In this document: piece by piece, positions 10,301 to 20,150 of the stretch
Position numbering within the stretch: the first letter of the stretch is position 1
Layout of the letters: the number at the start of each line of letters is the position of its first letter
DNA from: Bolinopsis microptera
Taxonomy: Eukaryota > Ctenophora > Tentaculata > Lobata > Bolinopsidae
Direction: 5' to 3'
Assembly (NCBI RefSeq): GCF_026151205.1
Contig: NC_087075.1
Span: 13,343,628 to 13,407,627, forward strand
DNA: 64,000 nucleotides
Notes under the pieces: model-generated
What the model saw: only the letters and a program-made list of their open reading frames with translations
Told to the model about the DNA's origin: nothing
Database searches by the model: none
Program-made: the position numbers and the translations under genes

Positions 10301-11397
10301 AGTGACCCAAAATTACTTATTCAATTTTTCTGATAACCTCCTTCATTTGTCTAAACTTGATTCAGTAACAGTTATTGATACAACTATACTATGCATATGA
10401 TTGAATGGTATTTTAATAATAATTACCGGTCCACCGGGGTTATGTAATTCTCTCTGATAAGTGTACCACCTAGACAGCATAGACCTGAGAGAGGAAGTTG
10501 TTAACTATGTTGGAAAGGATAGATTTGTTGCCCAATTTAAACTACATATAAAAACTGTAAGGTGCAAAAACCCCAAAAAAGGCAAGATCGGCAATAGAGT
10601 AAATTGAGGACGAGGCTGAAAGCCTAAGTAGGATTAGAAACAACTAAATATATACCAATTATAATCAGTGATAGACCGAGTCCTCGGCTTTACCGAGGAA
10701 TGACGATTTTTCCTCGGCCTTGTATTGGTCAGAAGAATGATTCCTCGGTTTGCCTCGGCCTCGGTTAAAAATCGAGATGCCATTCCTCGGCCTCGGCAAA
10801 ATTTGAAGATTTAACCGAGGATTTTTTACATATTTACCATGGAACAACATAGGCACTTTAAAAATTCTTCATTTTGGAAAATTGGTACGCAACTTTTGTT
10901 GAAAGTAAAATAGATTTTTCAAGGTTGAAAACTGTGAAGATTAAAACAATAACTATGAAAATTTAACAATAGAGCGTACATTTTAAATATAAAACTGCGA
11001 GCCAATAGGCGAAACCTTATGAAATGTCAGTTTGTTCAAAATTCATTGTCTGATGAGATTTCGATATTAGACTACTCTGATCCATTGTCTATCATGTCTG
11101 ACGGTACTATCCTGAGAAATTCTACCTCATTCTACATCCTAATCGTCAGCGAAATATCTGATGCAATTAATACTTTTTCTATACCAAAATTCCTCGGCCT
11201 CAGCCTTGGTCGAAATTAGTACTCCTCGGCCTCGGTTAAATTACAATATGCCTTCCTCGGCCTTGGCTTCGGTCGCAAATCCTGCCCTCGGTCGATCACT
11301 GATTATAATATAAAAGAAATGATATATTAAGATATTGGAAAAATGAAAATAATAGAAAACAATTAACTTACAATGCTTTTTCCTGGTTTCTTGCCAT
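4313..11397 (-). CDS. ISY1: Pre-mRNA-splicing factor ISY1, seven exons
   Basis: Exons (minus strand): 11397-11372, 10484-10427, 5764-5583, 5436-5342, 5158-4973, 4792-4671 and 4516-4313 (stop 4315-4313). All junctions are GT-AG and the phases agree (26+58+182+95+186+122+204 nt, about 290 codons including the stop, near the usual size). The N-terminus MARNQEKAL, then RPYLATEC, AEKWRHQII, QNAGLGEFRIRDLNDEIN, GPKMLDHEGKELPGNRG, YKYFGAAKDLPGVRELFE, YYGYLDDEDG and the C-terminal KKKMELLLKYASE match ISY1, a conserved component of the catalytic spliceosome (NTC-associated). Exon 2 (LSMLSRWYTYQ...) is short and diverged and is the least certain, but its phase and splice sites fit. A Glu/Lys-rich stretch in exon 6 is typical. 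Intron 2 (4.7 kb) holds an antisense LINE; intron 1 holds a MITE. Confidence 0.93.
6065..6511 (+). pseudogene. LINE ORF1 remnant: C-terminus of an SGNH-type esterase
   Basis: An open frame of about 148 codons with no ATG near its beginning. It reads IVVSLPTPTPG near the start and ends with EDQLHVSEYGLKKLC...LYRAFG. The D-Q-L-H segment fits the Asp-x-x-His block V of SGNH/GDSL hydrolases, which is known as the esterase domain of CR1-like ORF1 proteins. The nucleophile Ser block and the Gly-x-Asn-Asp block would lie upstream and are absent. I therefore read this as the surviving tail of an ORF1 cut by 5' truncation rather than a complete small protein. It ends 7 bp before ORF2 (6519), a normal bicistronic spacing. 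Confidence 0.7.
6519..10052 (+). CDS. LINE ORF2: APE endonuclease and reverse transcriptase (intact frame)
   Basis: 1177 codons without interruption. N-terminal APE-like endonuclease (about residues 12-285): MSWNIQ, LQETK, MCGDANA, VDYFVI and YSDHCP blocks carry the usual Asn, Glu, Asp and His residues. Reverse transcriptase (about 500-800): SCSNDLISNEML, NYRAIAVGS, FVDLRKAFDT (about 648), GTEQGHPLSP and LLWADDLVLL (about 747) with the catalytic Asp pair. A C-terminal C-x2-C...H-x4-C knuckle (CTYC ... HVLIDC) lies near residues 1085-1108. It nicks target DNA and primes cDNA synthesis in the nucleus on its own RNA. This is the only full-length uninterrupted TE polymerase in the window, so the insertion is likely young. 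Because ORF1 is truncated, this copy is unlikely to mobilise by itself. Confidence 0.92.
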   Translation: MKFNKKQASRDQLAVMSWNIQDSTGDGSNKFENKEFLSILNQANILCLQETKKQVKIEGYLSFNSNRKNSRSGGVCILAENDLRKGVSCVPCSESDDIIVVKLDKNFFKLDFDLFLVCYYISPAYSSYVKKNPDYTANTFSALDSICIRLRQKGEVIMCGDANARTGKLPDYILSCNAPAMHDIYNDIGLEHDIEEPRNNSDLTISEPHCQHFLDMVINNQLKILNGRTLGDTTGKMTCHKYNGSSVVDYFVITSWARDHVNSLQVKEFTSYSDHCPLVLKLTTFEPFVANFQLPDFSNFPCGYKWDSNTSHSLFKTALNSPEIVSNLENIAANEFSSTLEGNHELNDAITNCLHSAADIALKVKKPPKTSAHKKWFDPQINSSRRNLNRLANRLGSKHCNNILRREYYKQRNKHSNLVNSKKLSFLRKLNEAIEEGHILDWKKFKRLKQEHDTSPLLDKFDLASFHDFFASLYKKPDQEPDPTHHNHNHYPEPPDLDILNKLISEPELTSAIKKLKKGKSCSNDLISNEMLQSLTPLCLQVILKTFNHSLVSGYYPWHTSIITPIYKSGNPFSPDNYRAIAVGSCMGKLFSSILLERLLYFKKLYCPDPKEQLGFSKGAQTNDHVFTLKTVIDKYTKVKKARLYACFVDLRKAFDTVCRDLLLHKITCLGITGNFFNCLSDMYKNSIAHIKISKLLSPKIDIGKGTEQGHPLSPDLFKIYINNLSSLLKSVGDYPVLADVLISHLLWADDLVLLALSPKALQVNINILSDFCNSMGLEVNIKKTKIVIFSPPKKKQSHETFTLGGQPIQHTEKYCYLGIIFHRNGSFTAANTELRAKALRALYGLKGNIVKDALSHRALIILFDSLIKPILLYGCQVLCPHSKTMRYLSKIDDKASPQHTLKYIAQDHYEKFHLKFIKWSLSVHSKASNIGCWGESGRHPLFFEACKLAIDYYSRLESTENELLCAAFHEQIMLGLPWYTNISKLLTKYNFPHSSSSKSKLSTQISHNMREEFVNTWKSAKASSPKLEFYNLIKHDFEPEAYLRIIKVPDFRKSLTRFRISCHNLYVERGRYETPLVPREERWCTYCFFSKGLKPIEDESHVLIDCLLYSSVREKFNFYPQNITDLAGLLSNKNLDPTKFTATARAIHSILSVNEQYTAYYKSPDFHSNTGKCIML
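10225..10257 (+). repeat. (TTGTATCC)n LINE 3' tail
   Basis: Four consecutive units of ttgtatcc follow the ORF2 stop by about 170 bp, in place of a poly(A) tail. Short microsatellite tails are known at the 3' ends of CR1/L2/RTE-like LINEs, and this one marks the 3' boundary of the element in the ISY1 intron. Confidence 0.85.
10666..11301. mobile_element. hAT-type MITE in ISY1 intron 1
   Basis: A 636-bp non-autonomous element. The termini are CAGTGATAGACCGAG and, inverted, CAGTGATCGACCGAG (one mismatch), flanked on both sides by the 8-bp direct repeat ATTATAAT (10658-10665 and 11302-11309). Eight-base duplications and CAG-type ends are hallmarks of hAT transposons. Near both ends there are arrays of cctcggcctcgg-like units (about 10670-10820 and 11190-11290) that extend the inverted terminal structure. 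Internal short frames look like chance ORFs. It interrupts no exon. Confidence 0.82.
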
Positions 11398-12414
11398 TTT
11401 TCTTTCTTATCCTACTGAATAGTTTGGATGAGAATAATTATTCTCAAGTATAATATATCATGCAATCTATATTTTCAACGAGCAGAATATCACATTATTT
11501 TAGTTTGAGGACTGGGGAGGGATGAGAGGAAGCTGAATATCTGGAGAAAACTTTGTCCTACCGGTAGGATATATTCGAATTCACAAGACACGATCAAGGT
11601 ACTCAAATTTCTATTTCCAAAGAAAGCTTTGACTACTCCTACAAGATTAGCCTTGCTAAAAGTCGCCTGAAAAAGGCACTTCTAAAGCTGCAACATGCTT
11701 ATAATGATTCGGCATGGACCACAAGCGATTATGACATAATGCAGCTGTCATTTGAAAACAATCCCCTTCATCAAATTTAATCCAGTGATCTCGGCCCACA
11801 GGCTCCTCCTATTAAAAAAATTTTGATTTCGGTAAATGTGTGCTGACTCCACCACCTATGTAATTAACCTAATATTTAGTGTATTACAGGTAGAAATTGA
11901 CTTAGTAGGTAGGTATTTTTATCTTAGGTAGATATTAAGAATTTGGTTAATTTCTTAATTGTATGACTATTTCCATTACTGAGACGTTTTTAATATTTAA
12001 TTTAGAAGGGTTTTTGAAATTTTTAGGACTGGTTCACAGTGTGAACAGATTCCAGATTTATATATTTTTAAACTGATATTTAATAAATGATTAAAAGAAC
12101 CAATTTTAAAGTTGCCATTAGTTCCAAAAATACACCCATTATGCTCACCTAAAAACAACTCTAAATCAGTAGGCTGTCACTCTATTAATGCACCACACCG
12201 CTACCTCCACTGCACTAATAGTTATACAATAAATTCTACAATCCTAATTTTGTATCGTGATGGAGACCGGTGTTCATACAAAACATTTACTAGGTTGCCG
12301 TTTGGTGTGAGCAATAGCGAACAGCACGAACACTCCTTTGCCCCGTCAACCTATATCTAATCTATTTAAAGAGTGACAACCATACTGCACATTGAATTAG
12401 GATTCCGTTAAATA
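11398..12414. other. Upstream of ISY1: no gene recognised
   Basis: This stretch holds the ISY1 5' flank and AT-rich sequence. A piece of about 50 bp at 11579-11632 (acaagacacgatcaaggtac and on through a ccaaagaaagctttga motif) recurs at about 12733-12786, so it belongs to the repeat family described for 12480-13190. I see no convincing exon and no defined core promoter motif. Confidence 0.5.
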
Positions 12415-12479
12415 TCAAATTGATTTATTGTAAACTTGTTTAATATGTAATAAATGGCATAAAATTGAAATTTTTGTTT

Positions 12480-13190
12480 TTAAACTGAAATTTTTGTTTA
12501 ACTGAAACGGAAAATCATCAGAATACAAAAAGAAATTTTGGAAGATATTAGAAGAGGAGCTTTTCTGCCATCCCCTTGACTGAAATTTCACAGTTTTGAC
12601 TGAAATCTTGACCAGTGACCAATCAGTGAGGTTAGTGAGAGTGACACAAGTCGCCATCAACATACTGGAAGCAGTATATGTTTTGACTGAATTTTTCTTG
12701 AATGACCATCTTACAAGGTCACTGAGGTTGGGACAAGACACGATCAAGGTACTCATTTAGTTCTATTCCCAAAGAAAGCTTTGATAAACGCAAAATCGTT
12801 AGAATATAAAAAGAGATTTTGGAAGATCTTAGAAGAGGAGCTTTTTTTGCCGTCCCCTTCACTGAAATTTTGCGGTTTTGACTGAAGAAAGCTTTGAAAA
12901 ACGGAAAATCATGAGAATAGGAGAAATTTTGGAAGATTTTTGAAGAGAAGCTATTCTGCCCTCTCCTTGACCGAAAATTTGTGGTTTTTACTGAATTTTT
13001 GAACAATCAGTGAGGTTGATGAGAGTGACACAAGTCGTCATCAGATCAAGGGACTGTAATCTGTTTAAACTGGTAGGACACTTTCAGATTTCAGATTTTA
13101 GTGAACCAAATTTCACTGTTTTCAATTTTCTACAATGACCAGTTAGTGAGTTCACTGTGGATGGCACAAGACACGATTGAGGTCCTGAAA
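12480..13190. repeat. Degenerate tandem/dispersed repeat, about 120-bp units
   Basis: Three diverged copies share a core of the type gaaattttggaagat..tagaagaggagc and then a tcccttgactgaaattt-like segment, at about 12530-12600, 12805-12880 and 12925-12990. Interspersed segments of the form gagagtgacacaagtc and acacgat..aggt recur between them (12640, 13020, 13160). Translations on the minus strand are repetitive and I do not consider them genes. Confidence 0.6.
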
Positions 13191-13392
13191 GCTTAATCCA
13201 GTCAAGGCTGCACCTTCACGAGTTAAATTGGGGTTAATCATCAAGCTAAGTGGTCACAATGAATGATCAAAATTATGGTGTATTCAGCAGAGAACAACTT
13301 CGAAATCTTCCAGAGAGAAACGATGGGAATAAGTATGGATGAGGACTCCCCATCAATATGAAAACATTGTTAAGGAAGGAAAAGATTCTGTC

Positions 13393-13656
13393 AAAAACAA
13401 AGACAAAGACAAAGATATAAACAAAGACAAAGATATAAGCAAAGACAAAGATATAAGCAAAGACAAAGATATAAGCAAAGACAAAGATATAAACAAAGAC
13501 AAAGATATAAACAAAGACAAAGATATAAACAAAGACAATGATATAAACAAAGACAAAGACAAAGGCAAAGATATAAACAAAGACAAAGATATAAGCAAAG
13601 ACAAAGATATAAACAAAGACAAAGACAAAGGCAAAGATATAGACAAAGACAAAGAT
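13393..13656. repeat. (GACAAAGATATAAACAAA)n minisatellite
   Basis: About 15 copies of an 18-bp unit (aaagacaaagatataaac with c/g variants) and its 6-bp submotif aaagac. Because the unit is a multiple of three, all three forward frames stay open and give a Lys-Asp-rich repeat; the apparent ORF is a by-product. The minisatellite directly precedes the LINE remnant at 13680-15400. Confidence 0.85.
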
Positions 13657-13679
13657 CCTGTTCTTGATAAAGACTGCAT

Positions 13680-15400
13680 AGTTTGATCATTTCTCTGAGA
13701 TAACAGCTGATGAATTCAAGGACCTGGTATCAAAGATGTCCAACAAGTTCTGCTGCTTGGATCTGATCCCAGCATTTCTCTTAAAAAACTGTGTTGCTGA
13801 ATTGACACCTTTTCTACTCCACGTCTTAAACTCATCCTTAAAGACTGGAATCTTTCCCTCAGATACGAAGAAAGCAGTCATCAAGCCGACCTTAAAGAAG
13901 GAAAATGCTGATGTTGATATTTTCAGTAACTATCGACCAGTCTCTAACCTCTCTGCCTTCAAGATCCTAGAGAGAATTGTACTAAACCAGCTCTATGTCC
14001 ATCTCACGAATCATAGCCTTTACTCAGAAGTCCAATCTGGATACCGCCCTAATCACATGCACAGCTGTGAAACATTACTTGTAAGAATGTGTGATGATCT
14101 TAACAAAGAAATTAAAGCTGGGAACGTTGTTATAGTTGTACTTATACATGAACGTTGTTATAGTTGTACTTCTCGACTTAGGTGCAGCGTTTGATACCAT
14201 CAACCACACAGTCTTACTGGAAAAGCTTATGAAAGACTATGGAATTACTGGAAGTACACTGCAATAAGTAAGTAAAGTAAAAAATTATGACATAACATCA
14301 TCACACATGTCTACAAAGTATCAAATCACTATATGAAAAAATATAAATATCTTACCACCAAAATTAATGGATAAAGAGTATTTGTTTAGAGTTCCCCAGG
14401 GATCACTCTTGGGACCAATTCTCTCCATCATCTATATCATAGCTCTCCAGAATATTGCTGCTAAATATGGTCTTGATATACAGCTCAATGCAGATGAATC
14501 CCAACTGTACATCTCGTTTCAAACTAACCGTGTGGTACAGTTCACTGATGTCCAAGACAGAACAAACAGATGTCTTGCAGAGATAAAAGCATGGATGGTG
14601 AACAACTACATGAAACTGAACGAAACAAAGACAGAATTATTGGTGTTAGGAAAGAGCCATGATCTAAAAAAGTGTGAAATCAGGGTCAGACTGCAATTTG
14701 GAAGCACTCAAATTCTACCTATGGAGTGCAAAGAAGACAGCTGGAAGAGTCTGAGTGTCAAATTCGATGAAACCTTAAATATGGAAAGACAGATCAATAA
14801 TGTCAAAAGAAAATGTAGTTGGACAATGATGAACCTAAGAACTATTAGTTGTTACCTGGATGAAGGCATTAAATTGATGTTGGTGAGACAACTGGTTATA
14901 TTTAGATAAGATTACTGTAATTCTCTGTACATGAATCTACCCAAAACCAGATTAAACAAACGTAGATGATCATCTATAACATAGAAGACAGAACCACGGA
15001 CTTGGTTCCCTTCTATAAGAAGGCCCACATACTCCCTATAGACCAGCGAATCTTCTTCATAGTTTGTCTATTAACCCAAAAATCAGTGCACGGTACTGCA
15101 CCTGATTACATTAAAGCATTACTGGATGTGGATGTAGTGGATATAGAACTTTCAAACGCCATGACCAGGTCGAAGAGACCTGGTGACCATCTCAAGCTCA
15201 AGGTACCAAAGAATAAAAAGTCCAAAATTGATGACAGACATTTCTCAAGCCATGCACTGATTACAAGGAACTCTCATCCATTGATGTTAAGATGTAATAC
15301 TAATATCAACTTCATCAATAAAATTCACAAAGGATTCATGCGACGTATGAAAGACTATTTGGTTCAGCGCTCGATTTTCATATTATTTATGGTGTAAATT
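13680..15400 (+). pseudogene. L2/CR1-like LINE reverse transcriptase pseudogene
   Basis: Three frames together cover an RT. 13685-14135: FLLHVLNSSLKTGIFP, SNYRPVSNLSAFKILER and YSEVQSGYRPNHMHSCETLL; then an about 28-bp local duplication (gaacgttgttatagttgtac occurs twice, 14122 and 14151) shifts the frame just before the DLGAAFDTINH motif A. 14380-14900: VPQGSLLGPI, then NADESQLYISF, where the usual YADD is degraded, and WMVNNYMKLNETKTELLV. 14966-15397: a C-terminal region with LPIDQRIFF and SVHGTAPDYI, as in L2/Rex1/CR1 elements. Catalytic residues are lost and stops are present, so it is dead. The endonuclease is not visible. Its 3' flank is cut by the foldback insertion at 15562. Confidence 0.82.
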
Positions 15401-15555
15401 ATAATTTCGAAAATATGCGCGGCGCGCCTAAAATTATACTTAATACTACAGTTTCATTTAGAATAATATTTTTATTCGATCATATTTGTATTGTATCTCA
15501 AAAAAATTGTCTTTTCTCAATGGGCTTATAAATGTAAATAAAAACCTTAATACAT

Positions 15556-15561
15556 GTTGCA
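15556..15561. other. Target-site duplication GTTGCA, left copy
   Basis: Direct repeat immediately outside the left terminus; the second copy is at 21755-21760. The preceding t (15555) extends the match to seven bases if the right terminal t is assigned to the target. Confidence 0.75.
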
Positions 15562-15622
15562 AGTAGTGTAAGGGGAGTTTTTCGAGCTGTATTCACCCCA
15601 AAAATTGAGGTACATTTAGCTT

Positions 15623-15678
15623 TAGCACAGTTGACTAATCTGCCAGATTTTTTAGCCGGAGATTACAAGTTCGAATCC
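15623..15678 (+). promoter_or_regulatory. tRNA-like A-box and B-box pair near the foldback terminus
   Basis: tagcacagttga (15623-15634) resembles the Pol III A box and agttcgaatcc (15668-15678) is one base from the consensus B box GGTTCGANTCC; the spacing of about 34 bp between them is right for a tRNA-type internal promoter. Acceptor and T-stems do not pair properly, so it is not a functional tRNA. The mirrored copy is at about 21638-21693. It may derive from a tRNA or SINE head. Function is inference. Confidence 0.4.
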
Positions 15679-16483
15679 CAGTTGAAGCCATTCTTTTCTG
15701 CTTGATTGGTGCAGCGGTTTCAGGTCATCATCTTCGCCTGTCACATGACTTATCTAATCACGTGACTTGTGTAATTGAAGATGAAGCTGTACATTTATTT
15801 AATTTGATGATTCGTATTCTATTACAGATAGTCTCTAGATATAAATGAAACACCAAGTATCACTATCAACAGCGTTAACATCTGGCACGCGGCGACCTTT
15901 TATTTGTAAAGTGTGCTGATAAAGTGAGATAATGAATAATGTGCTTTCTAAATTTAACTAGGGACAGAGTGTACCGTTTCAGGACAACACCTGCAACTTT
16001 GCTTACACTATCATTCAGCGTTCAACTGTGTGTTGCGTAAATTTTGACTCTGCTTCAGCTTTAATTGTTATTATCTTTAACTTTAAGGTTAAGTTTTTAA
16101 TTGTTTTACCGTAGTCGGTCACGTAACACTGACTGTTTGATATGAAATCTAATTTATAAAGAGCACTTTCAGGATGCGGATGGTTACTCTACAGCAGCTC
16201 AAGAATACTACGTCATTGTATAGCCATAAGCCTTGTACAGCATAGTTACAGTAACATCTGTGCAATGTATTTGACACAAATCTCTTGTCAAGAACTGGTC
16301 TAGATATTTTCTACTTTCTAAAATTATATCATATGAATGAATACTGAATGATAATTATAATGTATTATTTAAATAAGTTATAATGTAGACAAGGAAACAC
16401 ACGTTTAGATTTTTGAAGATAACTTTAACAAAACTATATTCAATAACTCTATATCATATATATTATATATGTCCAAATACTTA

Positions 16484-17121
16484 TCAATAGTTAACAACGT
16501 TTTGGTTATAAAGTTCATGAATCTTCCTAACGATATTTTTGTTCTCGTTCATTAGTTTGTTGACATCAGATAGACTAGTAGTCGTGATAACTGCATCCAA
16601 TAGAGCTCGCTCTTCCATACTTAAAATTGTGGTGATATCTTGTCCACAGTCAACGAGAAGCTGCTCCAATGTCTCAAAAATTTCAGTTTTCATTATGTAA
16701 GAGAATAAAAAGTCGAAACATGTGTCTTCCTCTTTACATAATTTTCTTTGTAACAGGACGTCTAGAGTTTTGAGTAATTTCGACATCTTCACCTTTTTAT
16801 TTATTTGCTTGATTACTACACCTTTTCGCTTGCCTTTGCGTTGTCGAACAATACTAGATTCTGTTTTTGACTCATCATCACCGCTTGTTTCCTCAGAGTT
16901 AGAACCGTCTTGATGAGATCTTTCAGATATTGTTGTATCAGTATCTGAATATGTGCAGCAGCAGGATAATCCATTTCAACATCAGACACATCCGAGTTAG
17001 CTTTTGACACGATAGAGCTTGTGTCTGACTGTACGTTCTCTCGATGAAACCGACTTTTGTGTGAGGACAGACTTCGCTTGTTAGCGAATTGTTTATCACA
17101 GAGCGGGCAAAACACTGACAT
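16484..17121 (-). CDS. C2H2 zinc-finger protein, left-arm copy
   Basis: Mirror of the right-arm gene at 20195-20832, with the same two overlapping frames. The N-terminal frame starts MSVFCPLCDKQF and holds one C2H2 finger (C-x2-C-x12-H-x4-H); the C-terminal frame ends HELYNQNVVNY. Transcription would run outward from the central minisatellite, from a TATA box at 17157-17165. See the right-arm entry for the frame change between the two halves. No other domain is recognisable, and the protein is not related to any transposase I know. Confidence 0.6.
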
Positions 17122-17156
17122 CACTGATTGAAATGAACTGTTCCCGACAGTCTTCT

Positions 17157-17165
17157 CCTTATATA
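17157..17165 (-). promoter_or_regulatory. TATA box of left-arm zinc-finger gene
   Basis: On the minus strand it reads TATATAAGG, 35 bp upstream of the ATG at 17121. It is the exact mirror of the motif at 20151-20159, and lies at the junction of the minisatellite and the gene. Confidence 0.6.
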
Positions 17166-17204
17166 GGCGATCTCAAAAATTTACTCAAATATCGCTTAAT
17201 TTTA

Positions 17205-18488
17205 CTCAAATGTTATTCAATGCTTCAATACTCAATGTTGTTAATTTTTTGGTCCTATATTATTCGATGTTGCCCAAATGTTGCTTAGTGTTGCTTAATG
17301 ACCAATGTTGATTAATGTTGATCGATGTTGCTAGATGTTTCTCAATATTGTTCATTTGGTCGTATATTATTCAATGTTGCTAAAATGTTGCTCAAATGTT
17401 GTTCAAATGTTGCTAAAATGCTGCTTAAATGCTGCTTAAATGTTGTTCAAATTAAATGTTGTTTAACTGTTGCTTAAATGTTGCTTAAATGTTTCCTAAT
17501 ATTGTTAAATGTTGCCTAAATGTTGTTAAACATTGCTGAATATTGCTGAGTGTTGTTCAAATGTTGCCCAAATGTTGCTTAGTGTTGCTTAATGACCAAT
17601 GTTGATTAATGTTGTTCGATGTTGCTAGATGTTTCTCAATATTGTTCATATTTTGGTCTTATATTATTCAATGTTGCTAAAATGCTGCTTAAATGCTGCT
17701 TAAATGTTGCTCAAATTAAATGTTGTTTAACTGTTGCTTAAATGTTGCTTAAATGTTTCCTAATATTGTTAAATGTTGCCTAAATGTTGTTAAACATTGC
17801 TGAATATTGCTGAGTGTTGTTCAAATGTTGCCCAAATGTTGCTTAGTGTTGCTTAATGACCAATGTTGATTAATGTTGTTCGATGTTGCTAGATGTTTCT
17901 CAATATTGTTCATATTTTGGTCTTATATTATTCAATGTTGCCCAAATGTTGCTTAGTGTTGCTTAATTATCAATGTTGATTAATGTTGTTCGATGTTGCT
18001 AGATGTTTCTCAATATTGTTCATTTGGTCGTATATTATTCAATGTTGCTCAAATGTTGTTCAAATGTTGCTAAAATACTGCTTAAATGCTGCTTAAATGT
18101 TGCTTAAATGTTGCTCAAATTAAATGTTGTTTAAATGTTGCTTAAATGTTGCTTAAATGTTTCCTAATATTGTTAAAAGTTGCTTAAATGTTGTTAAACA
18201 TATTATTCAATGTTGCTCAAATGATGTTCAAATGTTGCTAAAATACTGCTTAAATGCTGCTTAAATGTTGCTTAAATGTTGCTCAAATTAAATGTTGTTT
18301 AAATGTTGCTTAAATGTTACTTAAATGTTTCCTAATATTGTTAAAAGTTGCTTAAATGTTGTTAAACATTGCTGAATATTGCTGAGTGTTGTTCAAATTT
18401 TGCTCAAATGTTAGTAATGCTGTCTAATGTTACCTAATATCGTTAAATATTGTCAAATGTTGTCGAATGTTGCTCAACGTTACTCACT
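17205..18488. repeat. Left minisatellite (AATGTTGCTTA-type units)
   Basis: Dense array of 11-12 bp units such as aatgttgcttaa, aatgttgctcaa and aatgttgttcaa, arranged in longer duplicated blocks of about 200-280 bp (for example 17490-17700 recurs near 17730-17940). It occupies the inner 1.3 kb of the left arm and has no coding potential. Confidence 0.9.
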
Positions 18489-18499
18489 GATGTATAATC

Positions 18500-18580
18500 T
18501 TTCATTGGTTATTATATGATTAAAAATAAATAAGTAATATATTTGAGAACTATTTAGCACCATTGAACAACATTAGGCAA
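18500..18580. other. Unique spacer of the foldback element
   Basis: 81 bp of A/T-rich sequence at the centre of symmetry. The base-for-base complementarity stops at 18499 and resumes at 18581. It would form the loop if the arms folded. The inner part (18558-18580) still contains minisatellite-like words (attgaacaacattagg). Confidence 0.85.
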
Positions 18581-18594
18581 GATTATACATCAGT

Positions 18595-20110
18595 GAGTAA
18601 CGTTGAGCAACATTCGACAACATTTGACAATATTTAACGATATTAGGTAACATTAGACAGCATTACTAACATTTGAGCAAAATTTGAACAACACTCAGCA
18701 ATATTCAGCAATGTTTAACAACATTTAAGCAACTTTTAACAATATTAGGAAACATTTAAGCAACATTTAAGCAACATTTAAACAACATTTAATTTGAGCA
18801 ACATTTAAGCAACATTTAAGCAGCATTTAAGCAATATTTTAGCAACATTTGAACAACATTTGAGCAACATTGAATAATATACGACCAAATGAACAATATT
18901 GAGAAACATCTAGCAACATCGAACAACATTAATCAACATTGATAATTAAGCAACACTAAGCAACATTTGGGCAACATTGAATAATATAAGACCAAAATAT
19001 GAACAATATTGAGAAACATCTAGCAACATCGAACAACATTAATCAACATTGGTCATTAAGCAACACTAAGCAACATTTGGGCAACATTTGAACAACACTC
19101 AGCAATATTCAGCAATGTTTAACAACATTTAAGCAACTTTTAACAATATTAGGAAACATTTAAGCAACATTTAAGCAACATTTAAACAACATTTAATTTG
19201 AGCAACATTTAAGCAACATTTAAGCAGCATTTAAGCAATATTTTAGCAACATTTGAACAACATTTGAGCAACATTGAATAATATACGACCAAATGAACAA
19301 TATTGAGAAACATCTAGCAACATCGAACAACATTAATCAACATTGATAATTAAGCAACACTAAGCAACATTTGGGCAACATTGAATAATATAAGACCAAA
19401 ATATGAACAATATTGAGAAACATCTAGCAACATCGAACAACATTAATCAACATTGGTCATTAAGCAACACTAAGCAACATTTGGGCAACATTTGAACAAC
19501 ACTCAGCAATATTCAGCAATGTTTAACAACATTTAGGCAACATTTAACAATATTAGGAAACATTTAAGCAACATTTAAGCAACAGTTAAACAACATTTAA
19601 TTTGAGCAACATTTAAGCAGCATTTAAGCAGCATTTTAGCAACATTGAATAATATAAGACCAAAATATGAACAATATTGAGAAACATCTAGCAACATCGA
19701 ACAACATTAATCAACATTGGTCATTAAGCAACACTAAGCAACATTTGGGCAACATTTGAACAACACTCAGCAATATTCAGCAATGTTTAACAACATTTAG
19801 GCAACATTTAACAATATTAGGAAACATTTAAGCAACATTTAAGCAACAGTTAAACAACATTTAATTTGAGCAACATTTAAGTAGCATTTAAGCAGCATTT
19901 TAGCAACATTTGAACAACATTTCAGCAACATTTTAGCAACATTGAATAATATACGACCAAATGAACAATATTGAGAAACATCTAGCAACATCGAACAACA
20001 TTAATCAACATTGGTCATTAAGCAACACTAAGCAACATTTGGGCAACATCGAATAATATAGGACCAAAAAATTAACAACATTGAGTATTGAAGCATTGAA
20101 TAATATTTGA
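18595..20110. repeat. Right minisatellite (TAAGCAACATT-type units)
   Basis: Complement of the left minisatellite: units such as taagcaacattt, gaacaacattt and aagcagcattt in repeated blocks. The blocks around 18880-19080 recur near 19290-19480 and 19650-19760. The array is longer than its mirror, so the two arms have diverged by unit gain or loss while the unique parts stayed near-identical. Confidence 0.9.
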
Positions 20111-20150
20111 GTAAAATTAAGCGATATTTGAGTAAATTTTTGAGATCGCC

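Larger units (their letters stand above)
15562..18499. repeat. Left arm of foldback element
   Basis: It is the reverse complement of 18581-21754. From the outside in it contains the terminus, a tRNA-like box pair, an A/T-rich stretch, the zinc-finger gene on the minus strand, its TATA box and the minisatellite. It pairs with the right arm base for base over the unique 1.6 kb. Confidence 0.9.

Noticed and set aside
12112-12360. Gypsy-type RT fragment (TRLPFGVSNSEQ)
   Set aside because: Only about twelve residues resemble the Gypsy RT block and nothing around it continues the domain; chance cannot be excluded.
13339-13686. Lys-Asp repeat protein ORF
   Set aside because: The frame is a consequence of an 18-bp minisatellite that stays open in several frames on both strands.
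15621-15690. Functional tRNA gene
   Set aside because: Box-like words exist but acceptor, anticodon and T stems do not pair, so it was listed only as a box pair.
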